From: Acidobacteriota bacterium
GTDB lineage: Bacteria > Acidobacteriota > Terriglobia > Bryobacterales > Bryobacteraceae
Length of the DNA: 64,000 nucleotides
Direction: 5' to 3'
Assembly: GCA_026394055.1 (NCBI GenBank)
Contig: JAPKYZ010000062.1
Location: forward strand, 16,594 to 80,593
Shown here one piece after another: positions 52,531 through 60,520 of this stretch; positions within the stretch are counted from its first letter, which is position 1; every line of letters begins with the position of its first letter. The notes under the pieces are model-generated. The model had not been told where the DNA came from. It did no database searches and saw nothing but the letters and a program-made list of their open reading frames with translations. Both the position numbers and the translations under genes were made by a program.

Positions 52531-53489
52531 CCGCAGCCGGCCCAATTGCCGAAGATTGCCCGCTTTGCCACTACAGCGAAGCGCGGTCGCTGTTTCACTG
52601 CACCGACCGGCTGTATGCCACCACCAGCAAATCGTTTCTGGTGGTGGAATGCGTCAAGTGCAAGTTCCTGCGGCTCTACCCGCGGCCCACGGGCGATGAG
52701 CTGGCGAGCTACTATCCCACCGGCTACTGGTTTCAACCACACGACGCCGCCAGCCAAGCCGCCGAGATCTACCGCCGCCTGGTGCTACAGGACCATGTCC
52801 GCTTTGTCGACAGCAGCCTGCGGCGAGCCAAGCTGACCGGGCCGGTGCTGGATGTCGGCCCCAGCGGCGGTCTGCTGGCTCGCCTATTGCGGGACCGGGG
52901 CCGCAAGGTGGTGGGCTTGGATAACTCCAGCGAAGCGGCCAGCATTGCCTGGCGGGTCAACGGAGTTCCAGTGGTGGCCGGAGATCTGCTGGCGGCTCCG
53001 TTCACCGAAGGCAGCTTTGCCGCGGTGACCATGTTCCACGTGCTGGAGCATGTGGAGGAGCCCGGTGCCTTTCTCGATGCCGTGCGCCGCCTGCTGAGGC
53101 CCGGGGGGCGGCTGATTGTCCAGGTGCCGAACGCGGCCAGCTGGCAGTTTCTGGTGCTGGGTGAAGCCTGGAACGGCCTGGACGTGCCGCGCCACTTGTG
53201 GAACTTCCGCGATACAGATCTCGAATGGCTGCTCCGGGACCGGGGCTTCAACGTGCTGCGGCGCAAGCATTTTTCGCTACGTGACAACCCGGCGGGACTG
53301 GCCACCTCGATCGCCCCGTGGCTGGACCCCATGTCGCGGCGGGTGCGCCAAGTGCGGGAATCGGCGGTAATGACAATGGTGAAGAACCTGGCGTATCTGG
53401 CGCTGACGGTGGCTTGCGTGCCGTTCGCCGCGCTCGAAGCCGCTTGCCGCGCCGGGTCCACCATCATGATCGAAGCTGAGCCCAAATGA
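52527..53489 (+). CDS. SAM-dependent methyltransferase with N-terminal zinc ribbon, apparent CTG start
   Basis: The 320-residue protein opens with a CPLC...CVKCKFLRLYPRP zinc-ribbon-like region, then a class I methyltransferase core (VLDVGPSGGLLARLL, TMFHVLEHVEEPGAFLD, LRPGGRLIVQVPN) and a C-terminal hydrophobic stretch. It probably methylates a sugar or lipid intermediate. The only ATG/GTG/TTG upstream is GTG 52416, which lies deep in the GT2 gene and adds 37 residues in its shadow. CTG 52527 forms a CTGA four-base overlap with the GT2 stop, matching the ATGA/GTGA/TTGA overlaps elsewhere here. CTG is proposed, not proven. Confidence 0.82.
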   Translation: MTAAGPIAEDCPLCHYSEARSLFHCTDRLYATTSKSFLVVECVKCKFLRLYPRPTGDELASYYPTGYWFQPHDAASQAAEIYRRLVLQDHVRFVDSSLRRAKLTGPVLDVGPSGGLLARLLRDRGRKVVGLDNSSEAASIAWRVNGVPVVAGDLLAAPFTEGSFAAVTMFHVLEHVEEPGAFLDAVRRLLRPGGRLIVQVPNAASWQFLVLGEAWNGLDVPRHLWNFRDTDLEWLLRDRGFNVLRRKHFSLRDNPAGLATSIAPWLDPMSRRVRQVRESAVMTMVKNLAYLALTVACVPFAALEAACRAGSTIMIEAEPK

Positions 53490-54154
53490 AGACCGCCACC
53501 CAGGCCGGCGCTCCGGGCCGGTGGCTACCGCGCTATGTCCTGGACTTTGAGGCGCGGATCGATTCCGCCTTGCGCGCCTTTGCCGCCACCCTCGCCCCCG
53601 GAGCAGTGCTGCTGGACGCGGGTGCGGGTGAAGCAAAGCATCGGGCGGTGTTCCCCCAGCAGCGCTACATCGCTGTTGATCTGGCGGTAGGCGATCAACA
53701 GTGGGACTATTCGCGCCTGGACGCTCTGGCGGATCTGGAGGCACTTCCCTTCCCCGCCCACACCTTCGACGCGGCGCTGAACATTGTGACGCTGGAGCAT
53801 GTGCGGGAGCCGCGCCAAGTGATGCGGGAGATCGCCCGCGTGTTGAAGCCCGGCGGCAGGCTGCTGATCGTGGTGCCGCTTGAATGGGAAGTCCACCAAG
53901 CGCCGCATGACTACTTCCGGTATACAAAGCACGGCCTCGAGTATCTGCTATCCGAAGCAGGTCTAACAGTCGAGTGGCTGGAACCCGCGGGCGGCATCTT
54001 CCGGCTGCTCTCGCGCCGGATGCTGAGTGCGATCAAGGTACACCCCATCGCGCTACTGCTGGCTCCGATTGCGCTGCTGCTGCCGTTGCTCGATGGCCTG
54101 GATTGTGAGCGGGACTCAACGCTCGGCTATCTGTGCGTGGCGCGCAAGAAGTAA
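53486..54154 (+). CDS. SAM-dependent methyltransferase (class I)
   Basis: The 222-residue enzyme has motif I LLDAGAGEAKHRA, D63-type VDLAVGDQQWDY, the NIVTLEHVREPRQV motif and VLKPGGRLLIVVPLEWEVHQ, and ends with two hydrophobic segments (PIALLLAPIALLLPLLDGL). It resembles methyltransferases of cell-surface glycan clusters. ATG 53486 overlaps the preceding stop by four bases. It is the last gene of the GT2-methyltransferase operon; a family B repeat follows. Confidence 0.88.
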   Translation: MKTATQAGAPGRWLPRYVLDFEARIDSALRAFAATLAPGAVLLDAGAGEAKHRAVFPQQRYIAVDLAVGDQQWDYSRLDALADLEALPFPAHTFDAALNIVTLEHVREPRQVMREIARVLKPGGRLLIVVPLEWEVHQAPHDYFRYTKHGLEYLLSEAGLTVEWLEPAGGIFRLLSRRMLSAIKVHPIALLLAPIALLLPLLDGLDCERDSTLGYLCVARKK

Positions 54155-54193
54155 GCTGGTGCGGTTTTGGGAGGCTGCGGAGAAGAAAGGCAG

Positions 54194-54270
54194 GACCACT
54201 CCCTCACGGTCGTGGCTCTGTTAGTTGCGGCAAGCGGGAGCTTCTGAACCGCGCGCGTCAGCAAGCGGTC
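54194..54270. repeat. Repeat family B, full element
   Basis: The 77-base element has a left end beginning GACCACTCCCTCACGGTCG and a right end whose reverse complement begins GACCGCTTGCTGACGCG. The latter matches the half element at 14137-14161 with one mismatch. It lies between the convergent methyltransferase and DUF4434 genes. Confidence 0.75.
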
Positions 54271-54293
54271 TCCGGACCTTCTTCCGCAGCCTA

Positions 54294-55376
54294 CTAGAGC
54301 GCCTGCGTCATCCAGTCCAGATAGCTCTGGTAACTACGGGCGGCATCGTCACCACCTTGGGGTGTCAGATAGTCCGATACGGTAAAGGCCACCAGTCCGC
54401 CCGCGGAATACGGGGAGGCGATCTGCATCTGGGGCAGCAGCAGCGCGAACGGGGCCGGGATGGCGCGGAAGGAGCGGCCGTTGAATTCGCCATCCACCTG
54501 ACGGAAGGTTTCGACGATCACGCGCAGTTCCTTTTCCGCCTGATCAGCCGCCTGCTTCATCGCGTCTAAGTACTGCCGCAAGTAAGCCAGCGGCAGGTTG
54601 CCGACACCGATGCCGTCCTGGAACATCACCGTCGTAAAACGGGTGCGGGACAAGAGCTCCGTCCAGAAAGCTTGGAGCTTCGCCGGCTCCGTGCGGGCGC
54701 CGCCGTAGCCGGAGATGGTCAACGCCTTGCCGGGCGCTAGTGTTTCCAGCTCGCGGCTGAGGCGGGCGAAGTGGTCCACCAGCAGGTCGCGCGGTTGGCC
54801 CGCGGGCCACATCAGGTCATCCAGTTCTTCCGGAATGTAGAACCCGGCAAAGGCCGCGTCGCGTCCGTAGAGCCGGGCCAGCTCCGCCGCGGTTGAGGCG
54901 GAACGGCGGTACTGGCTGGCCAGATAACCGGCCAGCTGCGGCCCCGGCTTGGCGTTCTGCCAGAAGCCCGAATCAAAGGCGAGGCCCAGGTGGACGGACA
55001 TGCCCGATTCGCGCGCCAGCTGCAGGATCTGGCCCACCGGCGGGTTCTTGCCCGCCTGACCGGTGGCGCCGAGCGAGTTCACGCCCGGGGTGTAATAGTT
55101 CAGGCCGTCATAGACGGTCCACTGGAGGTAGATCTCTTTGAGACCCAGCGCACGGAAGTGACGGAAGGTCTCCTGCCAGCGGGCTTGCGGCCAGTTCCAA
55201 TGGTCAGCCCACAGCTGGATGAAGGTGGCGGAAAAACGCGCCGGGCCGGCGGGCGCCGTCATGGGAGCAGCGGGCGCCAGGCAGGCCAGGCCCATCGCCA
55301 AGACGGCCAGACGGACGATCTGGTGGGCAACGCCCTGCTCCGCCCGCCCCGTGGTGTTCCCCATTCCCCAATTCAT
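54294..55376 (-). CDS. Secreted DUF4434 family protein, paralogue 1
   Basis: The 360-residue protein has a signal region (VRLAVLAMGLACLAPAAP) and the DUF4434 TIM-barrel pattern: FSATFIQLWADHWNWPQARW, IYLQWTVYDG, FAGFYIPEELDDLMWP with conserved acidic residues and MFQDGIGVGNLPLAYLRQY. The fold resembles glycoside hydrolases, and the EELDD acidic cluster is a candidate catalytic site, but no activity is established. It is related to the protein encoded at 55689-56564. ATG 55376 is the longest start; GTG or ATG codons up to 20 residues downstream are equally possible. Confidence 0.83.
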   Translation of the reverse strand: MNWGMGNTTGRAEQGVAHQIVRLAVLAMGLACLAPAAPMTAPAGPARFSATFIQLWADHWNWPQARWQETFRHFRALGLKEIYLQWTVYDGLNYYTPGVNSLGATGQAGKNPPVGQILQLARESGMSVHLGLAFDSGFWQNAKPGPQLAGYLASQYRRSASTAAELARLYGRDAAFAGFYIPEELDDLMWPAGQPRDLLVDHFARLSRELETLAPGKALTISGYGGARTEPAKLQAFWTELLSRTRFTTVMFQDGIGVGNLPLAYLRQYLDAMKQAADQAEKELRVIVETFRQVDGEFNGRSFRAIPAPFALLLPQMQIASPYSAGGLVAFTVSDYLTPQGGDDAARSYQSYLDWMTQAL

Positions 55377-55427
55377 GTCTTTCCTGGTACACGTTGCTCA
55401 TCGGGCCGGAACGGGGGTGCCAATAAT

Positions 55428-55455
55428 TTGCCGGTAGACCAAAAGGCCTTATACT
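55428..55455 (+). promoter_or_regulatory. Possible promoter of the 58-residue gene
   Basis: TTGCCG (55428-55433) and TATACT (55450-55455) are 16 bases apart. The start codon at 55474 follows with AGGA seven bases before it, so this gene would have an ordinary leader. Confidence 0.4.
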
Positions 55456-55473
55456 AAATGGTAGGAAAGACCT

Positions 55474-55650
55474 ATGGATTTTTCGTTTGTTCTGTTCCTG
55501 GCGATTGTGGCCTGCGCTGTTTTGGCAGGCGGAGTTTCCGGCTTACACCACTTGCGAAAGCGGTTGGTGCCTAGTGCGCCGCGCGACCGCTGGTACCGCG
55601 GCGACGTAAGCACCATCAAGGTAAAAGCGGCCACTGCGGGCCGTCCCTAA
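55474..55650 (+). CDS. 58-residue signal-anchor membrane protein of unknown function
   Basis: The small protein starts MDFSFVLFLAIVACAVLAGG, a membrane anchor, and continues with a basic tail (HHLRKRLVPSAPRDRWYRGD). AGGA lies seven bases upstream of ATG 55474 and a candidate promoter lies before it. It is transcribed against its two DUF4434 neighbours on the opposite strand, so it is not part of their operon. I know no family. Its small size leaves the call uncertain. Confidence 0.5.
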   Translation: MDFSFVLFLAIVACAVLAGGVSGLHHLRKRLVPSAPRDRWYRGDVSTIKVKAATAGRP

Positions 55651-55688
55651 CCGCTTTTCTCACTCCATTGGCGGGCGGCCTGCCCCGG

Positions 55689-56564
55689 CTACTCGAGCGG
55701 TGGAACCGCGCGGCTCCCCGAGATAAGTCCTTGATAAAGCGTGCCTGCCGAGGGCACTCCGGCCGGCGTGGCGTATTCCGGCAGGCTGAACGCCAGCGGC
55801 GCTCCACCGGCCAGGGCCAGCTGACGTAGCACCCGGCTTAAGGGCGCGGCGGTGGCCTCAAACGGCACCTCCCGCACCATCTCAAAGATCTCCACCACTG
55901 CCAGATGCGGCACCCGGCGCAGCGCCTGATAATAGGCCGGCAGGTTGTCGAGCGTGAGCTTCCCCGCCCCGATGCCGTCCTGAAACAACAACTGCTGGCC
56001 GCCCGTTTCGCGCAACAAGCGGCGCCAAAATTCTGCCAGAGCTTCCGGTTTCAGGGCACCGTTGGCGAAGCCGGAGACGGCCACTGGGGCCCGCCGGACC
56101 CGCCGGACTGCCTTGACGGTGGCCTTCAAGTGCCGCACCAGCTCCGCCCGCGCCGCCGGCGCCTGCCAGCGGACATCATCCACCTCGGTGGTGATGTACC
56201 AACCCTTGAAATTGGGACGGGCCGTCCAGGGCCGCAGACGCGGCAGCAAGGCGCGAGTGCGAGCCTCAATGGCGGGAAACGCGGCGGCGCCGTCGGTCCA
56301 ATAGCGAGGCTCGTGCACCAGGCCCAGATCGATCGCGAGGCCGGAGGCGAAGACCTGCGGCAACAGATCATCCAGAGGCTCGTCACCATCCTGGGTCCAC
56401 TGGACGATCAAGCGGCCCGCGCCCAGGGCACCGAGATAGCCCCACAGTTCGCGCCAGCGGCTCTCTGGCCACTGCCGATGCCCGCGCGTCAGCTGGAGGA
56501 ACGTGCCGGAGAAAGGCGCGCGCGGCGAGGCCAACATCAAAGCAAGCCATTGGCGGCGCGTCAT
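55689..56564 (-). CDS. Secreted DUF4434 family protein, paralogue 2
   Basis: The 291-residue protein starts MTRRQWLALMLAS, a Tat-like signal. Paired with paralogue 1 it shares FSGTFLQLTRGHRQWPESRW, RLIVQWTQDGDEP, FKGWYITTEVDDVRW, AVSGFANG and LFQDGIGAGKLTLD at the same relative positions. The acidic pair in TTEVDD corresponds to EELDD of paralogue 1. It is the third gene after the ABC ATPase and permease and starts 34 bases after the permease stop, so it is probably co-transcribed with the transporter. Glycan binding or cleavage is plausible but unproven. Confidence 0.82.
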   Translation of the reverse strand: MTRRQWLALMLASPRAPFSGTFLQLTRGHRQWPESRWRELWGYLGALGAGRLIVQWTQDGDEPLDDLLPQVFASGLAIDLGLVHEPRYWTDGAAAFPAIEARTRALLPRLRPWTARPNFKGWYITTEVDDVRWQAPAARAELVRHLKATVKAVRRVRRAPVAVSGFANGALKPEALAEFWRRLLRETGGQQLLFQDGIGAGKLTLDNLPAYYQALRRVPHLAVVEIFEMVREVPFEATAAPLSRVLRQLALAGGAPLAFSLPEYATPAGVPSAGTLYQGLISGSRAVPPLE

Positions 56565-56598
56565 GGGCAGATTGCGCGGCTCCTTCCGCCGTCAAGCT

Positions 56599-57543
56599 TC
56601 AAGTGCGCCGCTTGCGCAGCTCGTCTACCGTCACGGCGAGGATGATCACCGCGCCAATGATCGCTTGTTGCAAGTACGGCGAGATACCCAGCAGGTCACT
56701 GCCGTTTGAGAGCAGGCCCATAATGAAGGCGCCGATCAGCGTGCCCACCACCGTGCCTTCGCCGCCGCGCAAGCTGCCACCACCGATCACCACCGCGGCG
56801 ATCGCTTGCAGTTCGTAGCCCTGGCCCGCCGTGGGCTGGCCGGTCATCAGGCGGGAGGCTTCGATCATGCCCGCCAAGCCCGTCAGCGCTCCACCAATGG
56901 CGTAGACCGAGATGGTGTGGAAGGCCACCGGAATGCCCGCGTAGTAGGCCGCATCCGGATTGCTGCCAATGGCAAACGCATAGCGGCCCAGCTTGGTGTG
57001 TTCGAGCAGCACATGCACCGCCCCGGCGCACACCAGCAGGATCCACAACACAAACGGCACGCCGCCCAGAATGCCTTCGCCCAGATACGAGAAGCTCTGC
57101 GGGATATTGTGCACCGGCAAGCCATTCGAGACGATCAGCGTGATGCCGCGCACAATGCCCAGCGTGCCCAAGGTGACGATGAACGGGTTGATCTTCAGGC
57201 GCGTGGTCAGCAGGCCGTTGATGAAGCCCCAGAACATGCCGGCCACAATGCCCACCGCAACGCCCACGACGATGGGCTGGCCTTTTTCGAGCGCCATCGT
57301 GCCCATCAAGCCGCCAAAGGCCAAAATTGAGCCGACAGAGAGATCAATGCCACCGGCGATGATGATCATCGTCATGCCCAGCGCCATGATGTTGATCACC
57401 GCGGTTTGGCGGATCACGCTCGACAGATTGGTTTCCGTCAGAAAGTTCGGCGTGGCGATGCTGAGTCCGGCAAACAGCACGATCAGGCTGGCAAACGGCA
57501 GCAGCCGCTGTAGATTGAGCCCGCCCGGAAGCTTGGGCTTCAT
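56599..57543 (-). CDS. Sugar ABC transporter permease (RbsC-like)
   Basis: The 314-residue membrane protein of the ribose-type (CUT2) family has about nine membrane segments with ALGMTMIIIAGGIDLSVGSI, GFINGLLTTRLKINPFIVTLG, NPDAAYYAGIPVAFHTISVY and AVVIGGGSLRGGEGTVVG. It pairs with the double-cassette ATPase whose stop overlaps its start by four bases. No periplasmic binding protein is adjacent in the window, so the substrate (a pentose or other small sugar by family) is unknown. Confidence 0.93.
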   Translation of the reverse strand: MKPKLPGGLNLQRLLPFASLIVLFAGLSIATPNFLTETNLSSVIRQTAVINIMALGMTMIIIAGGIDLSVGSILAFGGLMGTMALEKGQPIVVGVAVGIVAGMFWGFINGLLTTRLKINPFIVTLGTLGIVRGITLIVSNGLPVHNIPQSFSYLGEGILGGVPFVLWILLVCAGAVHVLLEHTKLGRYAFAIGSNPDAAYYAGIPVAFHTISVYAIGGALTGLAGMIEASRLMTGQPTAGQGYELQAIAAVVIGGGSLRGGEGTVVGTLIGAFIMGLLSNGSDLLGISPYLQQAIIGAVIILAVTVDELRKRRT

Positions 57544-59045
57544 GCGGCAGACCCCGCCTGGGCGGCTTCCGGCCGCGCGTCGTGAAACGCGGCCAGCCGC
57601 ATCACTTGTTCCTGCGTCGCGCCGCGAGCTAGTTCGCCAGTCAACACGCCGGCGCGCATCACCAGGATGCGGTCGGCGATCTGCAACAGTTCCGGCAGCT
57701 CAGAGCTGACCATCAAAATCGCGGCACCCTGCCGCGCCAGTTCATCCATCACTTCAAAAACCTCAGCCTTGGCGCCAACGTCGATCCCTCGCGTCGGCTC
57801 ATCAAACAAGAATACCCGGGCTCCGCGCGCCAGCCACTTGGCGATCACCACCTTTTGCTGATTGCCGCCCGACAAGCGCCCGGCGCGCTGCTGCGGCGAT
57901 TCGGCGCGGATGCGCAAGCGCGCAATAAAGTCGGTGGTCACCCGGTCCGCCGCCGCTTGATCGACGAGCCCATAGCGGCTGACTTTGTCGAGACTCGCCA
58001 GGTTGGTGTTTTCGCCGATGGGGCGCGCGGTGGCCAAGCCCGTGCGTTGCCGGTCTTCCGGAATCAGCGCAATGCCCGCCGCGGCGGCGTCCTGCGGGGA
58101 ACGCAAACGCTGCTCCTTGCCGTTGATCAGAATGCGGCCGGAGGCGCAACGGTCCACGCCAAAGATGGCCCGGCACAGCTCCGTGCGGCCCGCGCCTACC
58201 AGGCCCGCCAGGCCGACAATCTCCCCGGCGCGGACATTCAGGCTGATCTTCTTGAGCAGTGGCGGGACGCAGAGTTGGTCGATGCTCAACACCACTTCGC
58301 CCGGCGCCACCGGGGTTCGCGCATAGAGCGCAGACAGCTCGCGGCCCACCATGTGGCGGATCAACTGATCGGTGGTGAGTTCAGCCATCGGCGAAGTGTG
58401 CACCGTGGCGCCATCGCGCAGCACCGTCACTTGATCGCCCACGCTGCGGAGCTCGTCCAGCCGGTGCGTGATGTAGATGACGCCCATGCCGCGGGCCTTC
58501 AGCGTGCGTACGATCTTGAAGACCTCGGCCGTCTCCGCGTCCGAGAGCGACGACGTCGGCTCGTCAAAGATCAGCAGGCTGGAGCCTTGCGAGATGGCAC
58601 GGCAGATCTCGACCAGTTGCTTGCCGGCGGGGCTTAAGCGGTCGACGCGCCATTCAGCGTTGAGCGGGAAGCGATGTTCCTCGATCAACTTCGCCGCCCG
58701 CGCCACCACCTCGCGCCGCTTCACCCAAAAGCTCTGCTCGCGGCCGAGGAAGATATTCTCAGCCACCGACAGATGGGGCGCTAGCAAGCTTTCCTGGTGC
58801 ACCATGGCGATGCCCAGCGCCGCCGCGTCGGCTGGACGGGAGAAGGCCACGGGCTGGCCCTTCCACTCAAACGTCCCGCCATCAGGTTGCAGCAGACCGG
58901 CGACGATCTTCATCAGCGTCGATTTGCCCGCACCATTCTCACCCATCAACAAATGCACCTCACCCGCATTGACGGTGAGGTTGCCGTTGCGCAGGGCCGT
59001 GAGGCCCCCGAAGCGCTTTTCGATCCCTTTGAGGCGCAGTAGCAT
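57540..59045 (-). CDS. Sugar ABC transporter ATP-binding protein (RbsA/MglA-like)
   Basis: The 501-residue ATPase has two tandem cassettes. The first has Walker A GENGAGKST, signature LSPAGKQLVEICRA and Walker B LLIFDEPTSSL; the second has GLVGAGRTEL in the Walker A position, LSGGNQQKVVIAKW and VFLFDEPTRG. The degenerate second Walker A (GAGRT) is normal for this CUT2 type. It powers uptake with the permease. It heads an operon that includes DUF4434 paralogue 2. The start ATG 59045 is 19 bases from the start of the divergent SRPBCC gene. Confidence 0.94.
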   Translation of the reverse strand: MLLRLKGIEKRFGGLTALRNGNLTVNAGEVHLLMGENGAGKSTLMKIVAGLLQPDGGTFEWKGQPVAFSRPADAAALGIAMVHQESLLAPHLSVAENIFLGREQSFWVKRREVVARAAKLIEEHRFPLNAEWRVDRLSPAGKQLVEICRAISQGSSLLIFDEPTSSLSDAETAEVFKIVRTLKARGMGVIYITHRLDELRSVGDQVTVLRDGATVHTSPMAELTTDQLIRHMVGRELSALYARTPVAPGEVVLSIDQLCVPPLLKKISLNVRAGEIVGLAGLVGAGRTELCRAIFGVDRCASGRILINGKEQRLRSPQDAAAAGIALIPEDRQRTGLATARPIGENTNLASLDKVSRYGLVDQAAADRVTTDFIARLRIRAESPQQRAGRLSGGNQQKVVIAKWLARGARVFLFDEPTRGIDVGAKAEVFEVMDELARQGAAILMVSSELPELLQIADRILVMRAGVLTGELARGATQEQVMRLAAFHDARPEAAQAGSAA

Positions 59046-59064
59046 CGGAAGAGTATTAGTCTAC

Positions 59065-59490
59065 ATGGAACAGTTCGAATACAGTTCGCTTATCTTGGCC
59101 CCGGTGGAAAAGGTGTTTGCGTTCCACGAGCGCGCCGACGCCATTCAGCTGTTGACGCCCGCCATCATGATGCCCCGCGTGACGCGCCTGCGCGGCTCGG
59201 GATTGGAGGCCGGCGTGGAGCTGATCGTCACCACCCTGGCCGGCCCCTGGCACGCCCGCCACACGGCCTACGAGAAGAACCGGCTGTTTGTCGATGAGAT
59301 CGTCGAGGGTCCCATGAAGCAGTGGCGCCACGAGCACCGCTTCACCACCGAGGGCCCATACACGCGCTTGACCGATTCCATCCGCTTCGTCCCCAAGGGT
59401 CCCGCGTTTCTGGTGAAGCTAGGCCTGACCGGCCTGTTCTGGTTCCGCCACCGGGTGACCAAACGCTGGTGCGAAGGACCACAGGCATAA
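59065..59490 (+). CDS. SRPBCC (START-like) protein
   Basis: The 141-residue protein of the polyketide cyclase/SRPBCC superfamily has an N-terminal strand SSLILAPVEKVFAFHERADA, a central PAIMMPRVTRLRGSGLEAGVE and a C-terminal helix ending RVTKRWCEGPQA. The fold forms a hydrophobic cavity for lipids or polyketides; the family is also called ligand-binding cell-division-inhibitor-like in acidobacteria. ATG 59065 is chosen because longer frames run antisense through the ABC ATPase gene. Confidence 0.85.
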   Translation: MEQFEYSSLILAPVEKVFAFHERADAIQLLTPAIMMPRVTRLRGSGLEAGVELIVTTLAGPWHARHTAYEKNRLFVDEIVEGPMKQWRHEHRFTTEGPYTRLTDSIRFVPKGPAFLVKLGLTGLFWFRHRVTKRWCEGPQA

Positions 59491-59512
59491 AGCCGGGGCG
59501 AGCGCTCAGACC

Positions 59513-59648
59513 GAGCCCCGACCCGCAGGAGGGGCCTGCCCTCCCGAGCGCTTCGAGGTCTCGTAGCCGTCAAAGTCAATTCGGGGTGAATCTGCGCAAG
59601 TCAGCATCCTGCCGCCATGGGAAAGGCCCCTCCTGCAGGTCGGGGCTC
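59513..59648. repeat. Palindromic repeat family D
   Basis: Two 25-base arms (59513-59537 and 59624-59648) are reverse complements with one mismatch and enclose 86 bases. The arm begins GAGCCCCGACC. It fills the junction between the convergent SRPBCC and ExeA-type genes; the right arm ends two bases before the stop codon of the latter. Only one copy was seen in this window. Confidence 0.8.
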
Positions 59649-59650
59649 GG

Positions 59651-60520
59651 TTACGCGCGCTTGACTTCGAGCAGCGTGGGCAGTGCCGGCTTCTTTTCGC
59701 CGTCGCTCCATTCCAGGCGCATGTCCTGGCAGATCTCATCGAGCATGCCCACCGTCGCGCGGCGCAAGGTCAGCGCGAAGCAGTTCAGCAGCAGGTTGTC
59801 GCACACGGCGTTGATCAAACGCGGAATGCCCTGAGTGCGCTTGTGGATCTCGGCGATCAGTTCGTCGCCAAACACGGTCTGGTTGGGCATGCCGGCTTTG
59901 GCCAGGCGGCTGTTGATGTAGTCGCGCGAATCTTCGAGAATGAACGGCTTCAACTGGCAGCGGAGCACGATGCGTTGCTTCAACTGGCGCAGGTTGGGTG
60001 AATCGAGCTTCTCATCAAACTCCGGCTGACCCGACAGGATCACCTGGATCAACTTACCGATCTTGGGGTTTTCGAGATTGCCCAGCAGCCGCACTTCTTC
60101 CAGCACATCCCATTCCAGGTTGTGCACTTCATCGACAATCAGCACCGTCGTCCGGCCTTCGTTGGCTTGCTGGATCAGCAGCTGGTTGAGGGCGAACAGG
60201 ACATCGGTCTTCGACTTACGGTCGCAACGTAGATCGAGGTCGTAAGCGATCATCTCGAAAAACTGCGCGGGCGTAATGCGGGAGTTGAAGACAAACGCAA
60301 ATTCCGTGCCCTGCGCATCGAGGTAATCGCGCAGGCATTCGAGCAACGTGGTTTTGCCGGTACCGACTTCGCCCGTCAGCACAATAAAGCCCTTGCGGCT
60401 TTGGACGCCATACATCAAATTGGCCAGTGCTTCTTCGTGCTGCGAACTGCGATAGAGGAAGGCCGGGTCCGGGCTCAGGTTGAAGGGATTTTCCCGGAAG
60501 CCAAAGTATGCGTTGTACAT
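59651..60520 (-). CDS. ExeA-type AAA+ ATPase
   Basis: The 289-residue protein has an AAA domain with Walker A TGEVGTGKTT at about 49-58 and Walker B TTVLIVDEVHNL. The N-terminus MYNAYFGFRENPFNLSPDPA is the signature of ExeA/GspA and exopolysaccharide-cluster ATPases. ExeA helps place the type II secretin across peptidoglycan; in PEP-CTERM clusters the homologue (PrsK/XrtA-associated) acts in exopolysaccharide export. The C-terminal peptidoglycan-binding domain of ExeA is absent. ATG 60520 is chosen because the longer frame has no similarity. Confidence 0.87.
   Translation of the reverse strand: MYNAYFGFRENPFNLSPDPAFLYRSSQHEEALANLMYGVQSRKGFIVLTGEVGTGKTTLLECLRDYLDAQGTEFAFVFNSRITPAQFFEMIAYDLDLRCDRKSKTDVLFALNQLLIQQANEGRTTVLIVDEVHNLEWDVLEEVRLLGNLENPKIGKLIQVILSGQPEFDEKLDSPNLRQLKQRIVLRCQLKPFILEDSRDYINSRLAKAGMPNQTVFGDELIAEIHKRTQGIPRLINAVCDNLLLNCFALTLRRATVGMLDEICQDMRLEWSDGEKKPALPTLLEVKRA

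Noticed and set aside
55905..56645. Open frame (246 codons) antisense to DUF4434 paralogue 2
   Set aside because: Low-complexity antisense sequence; no initiation signal.
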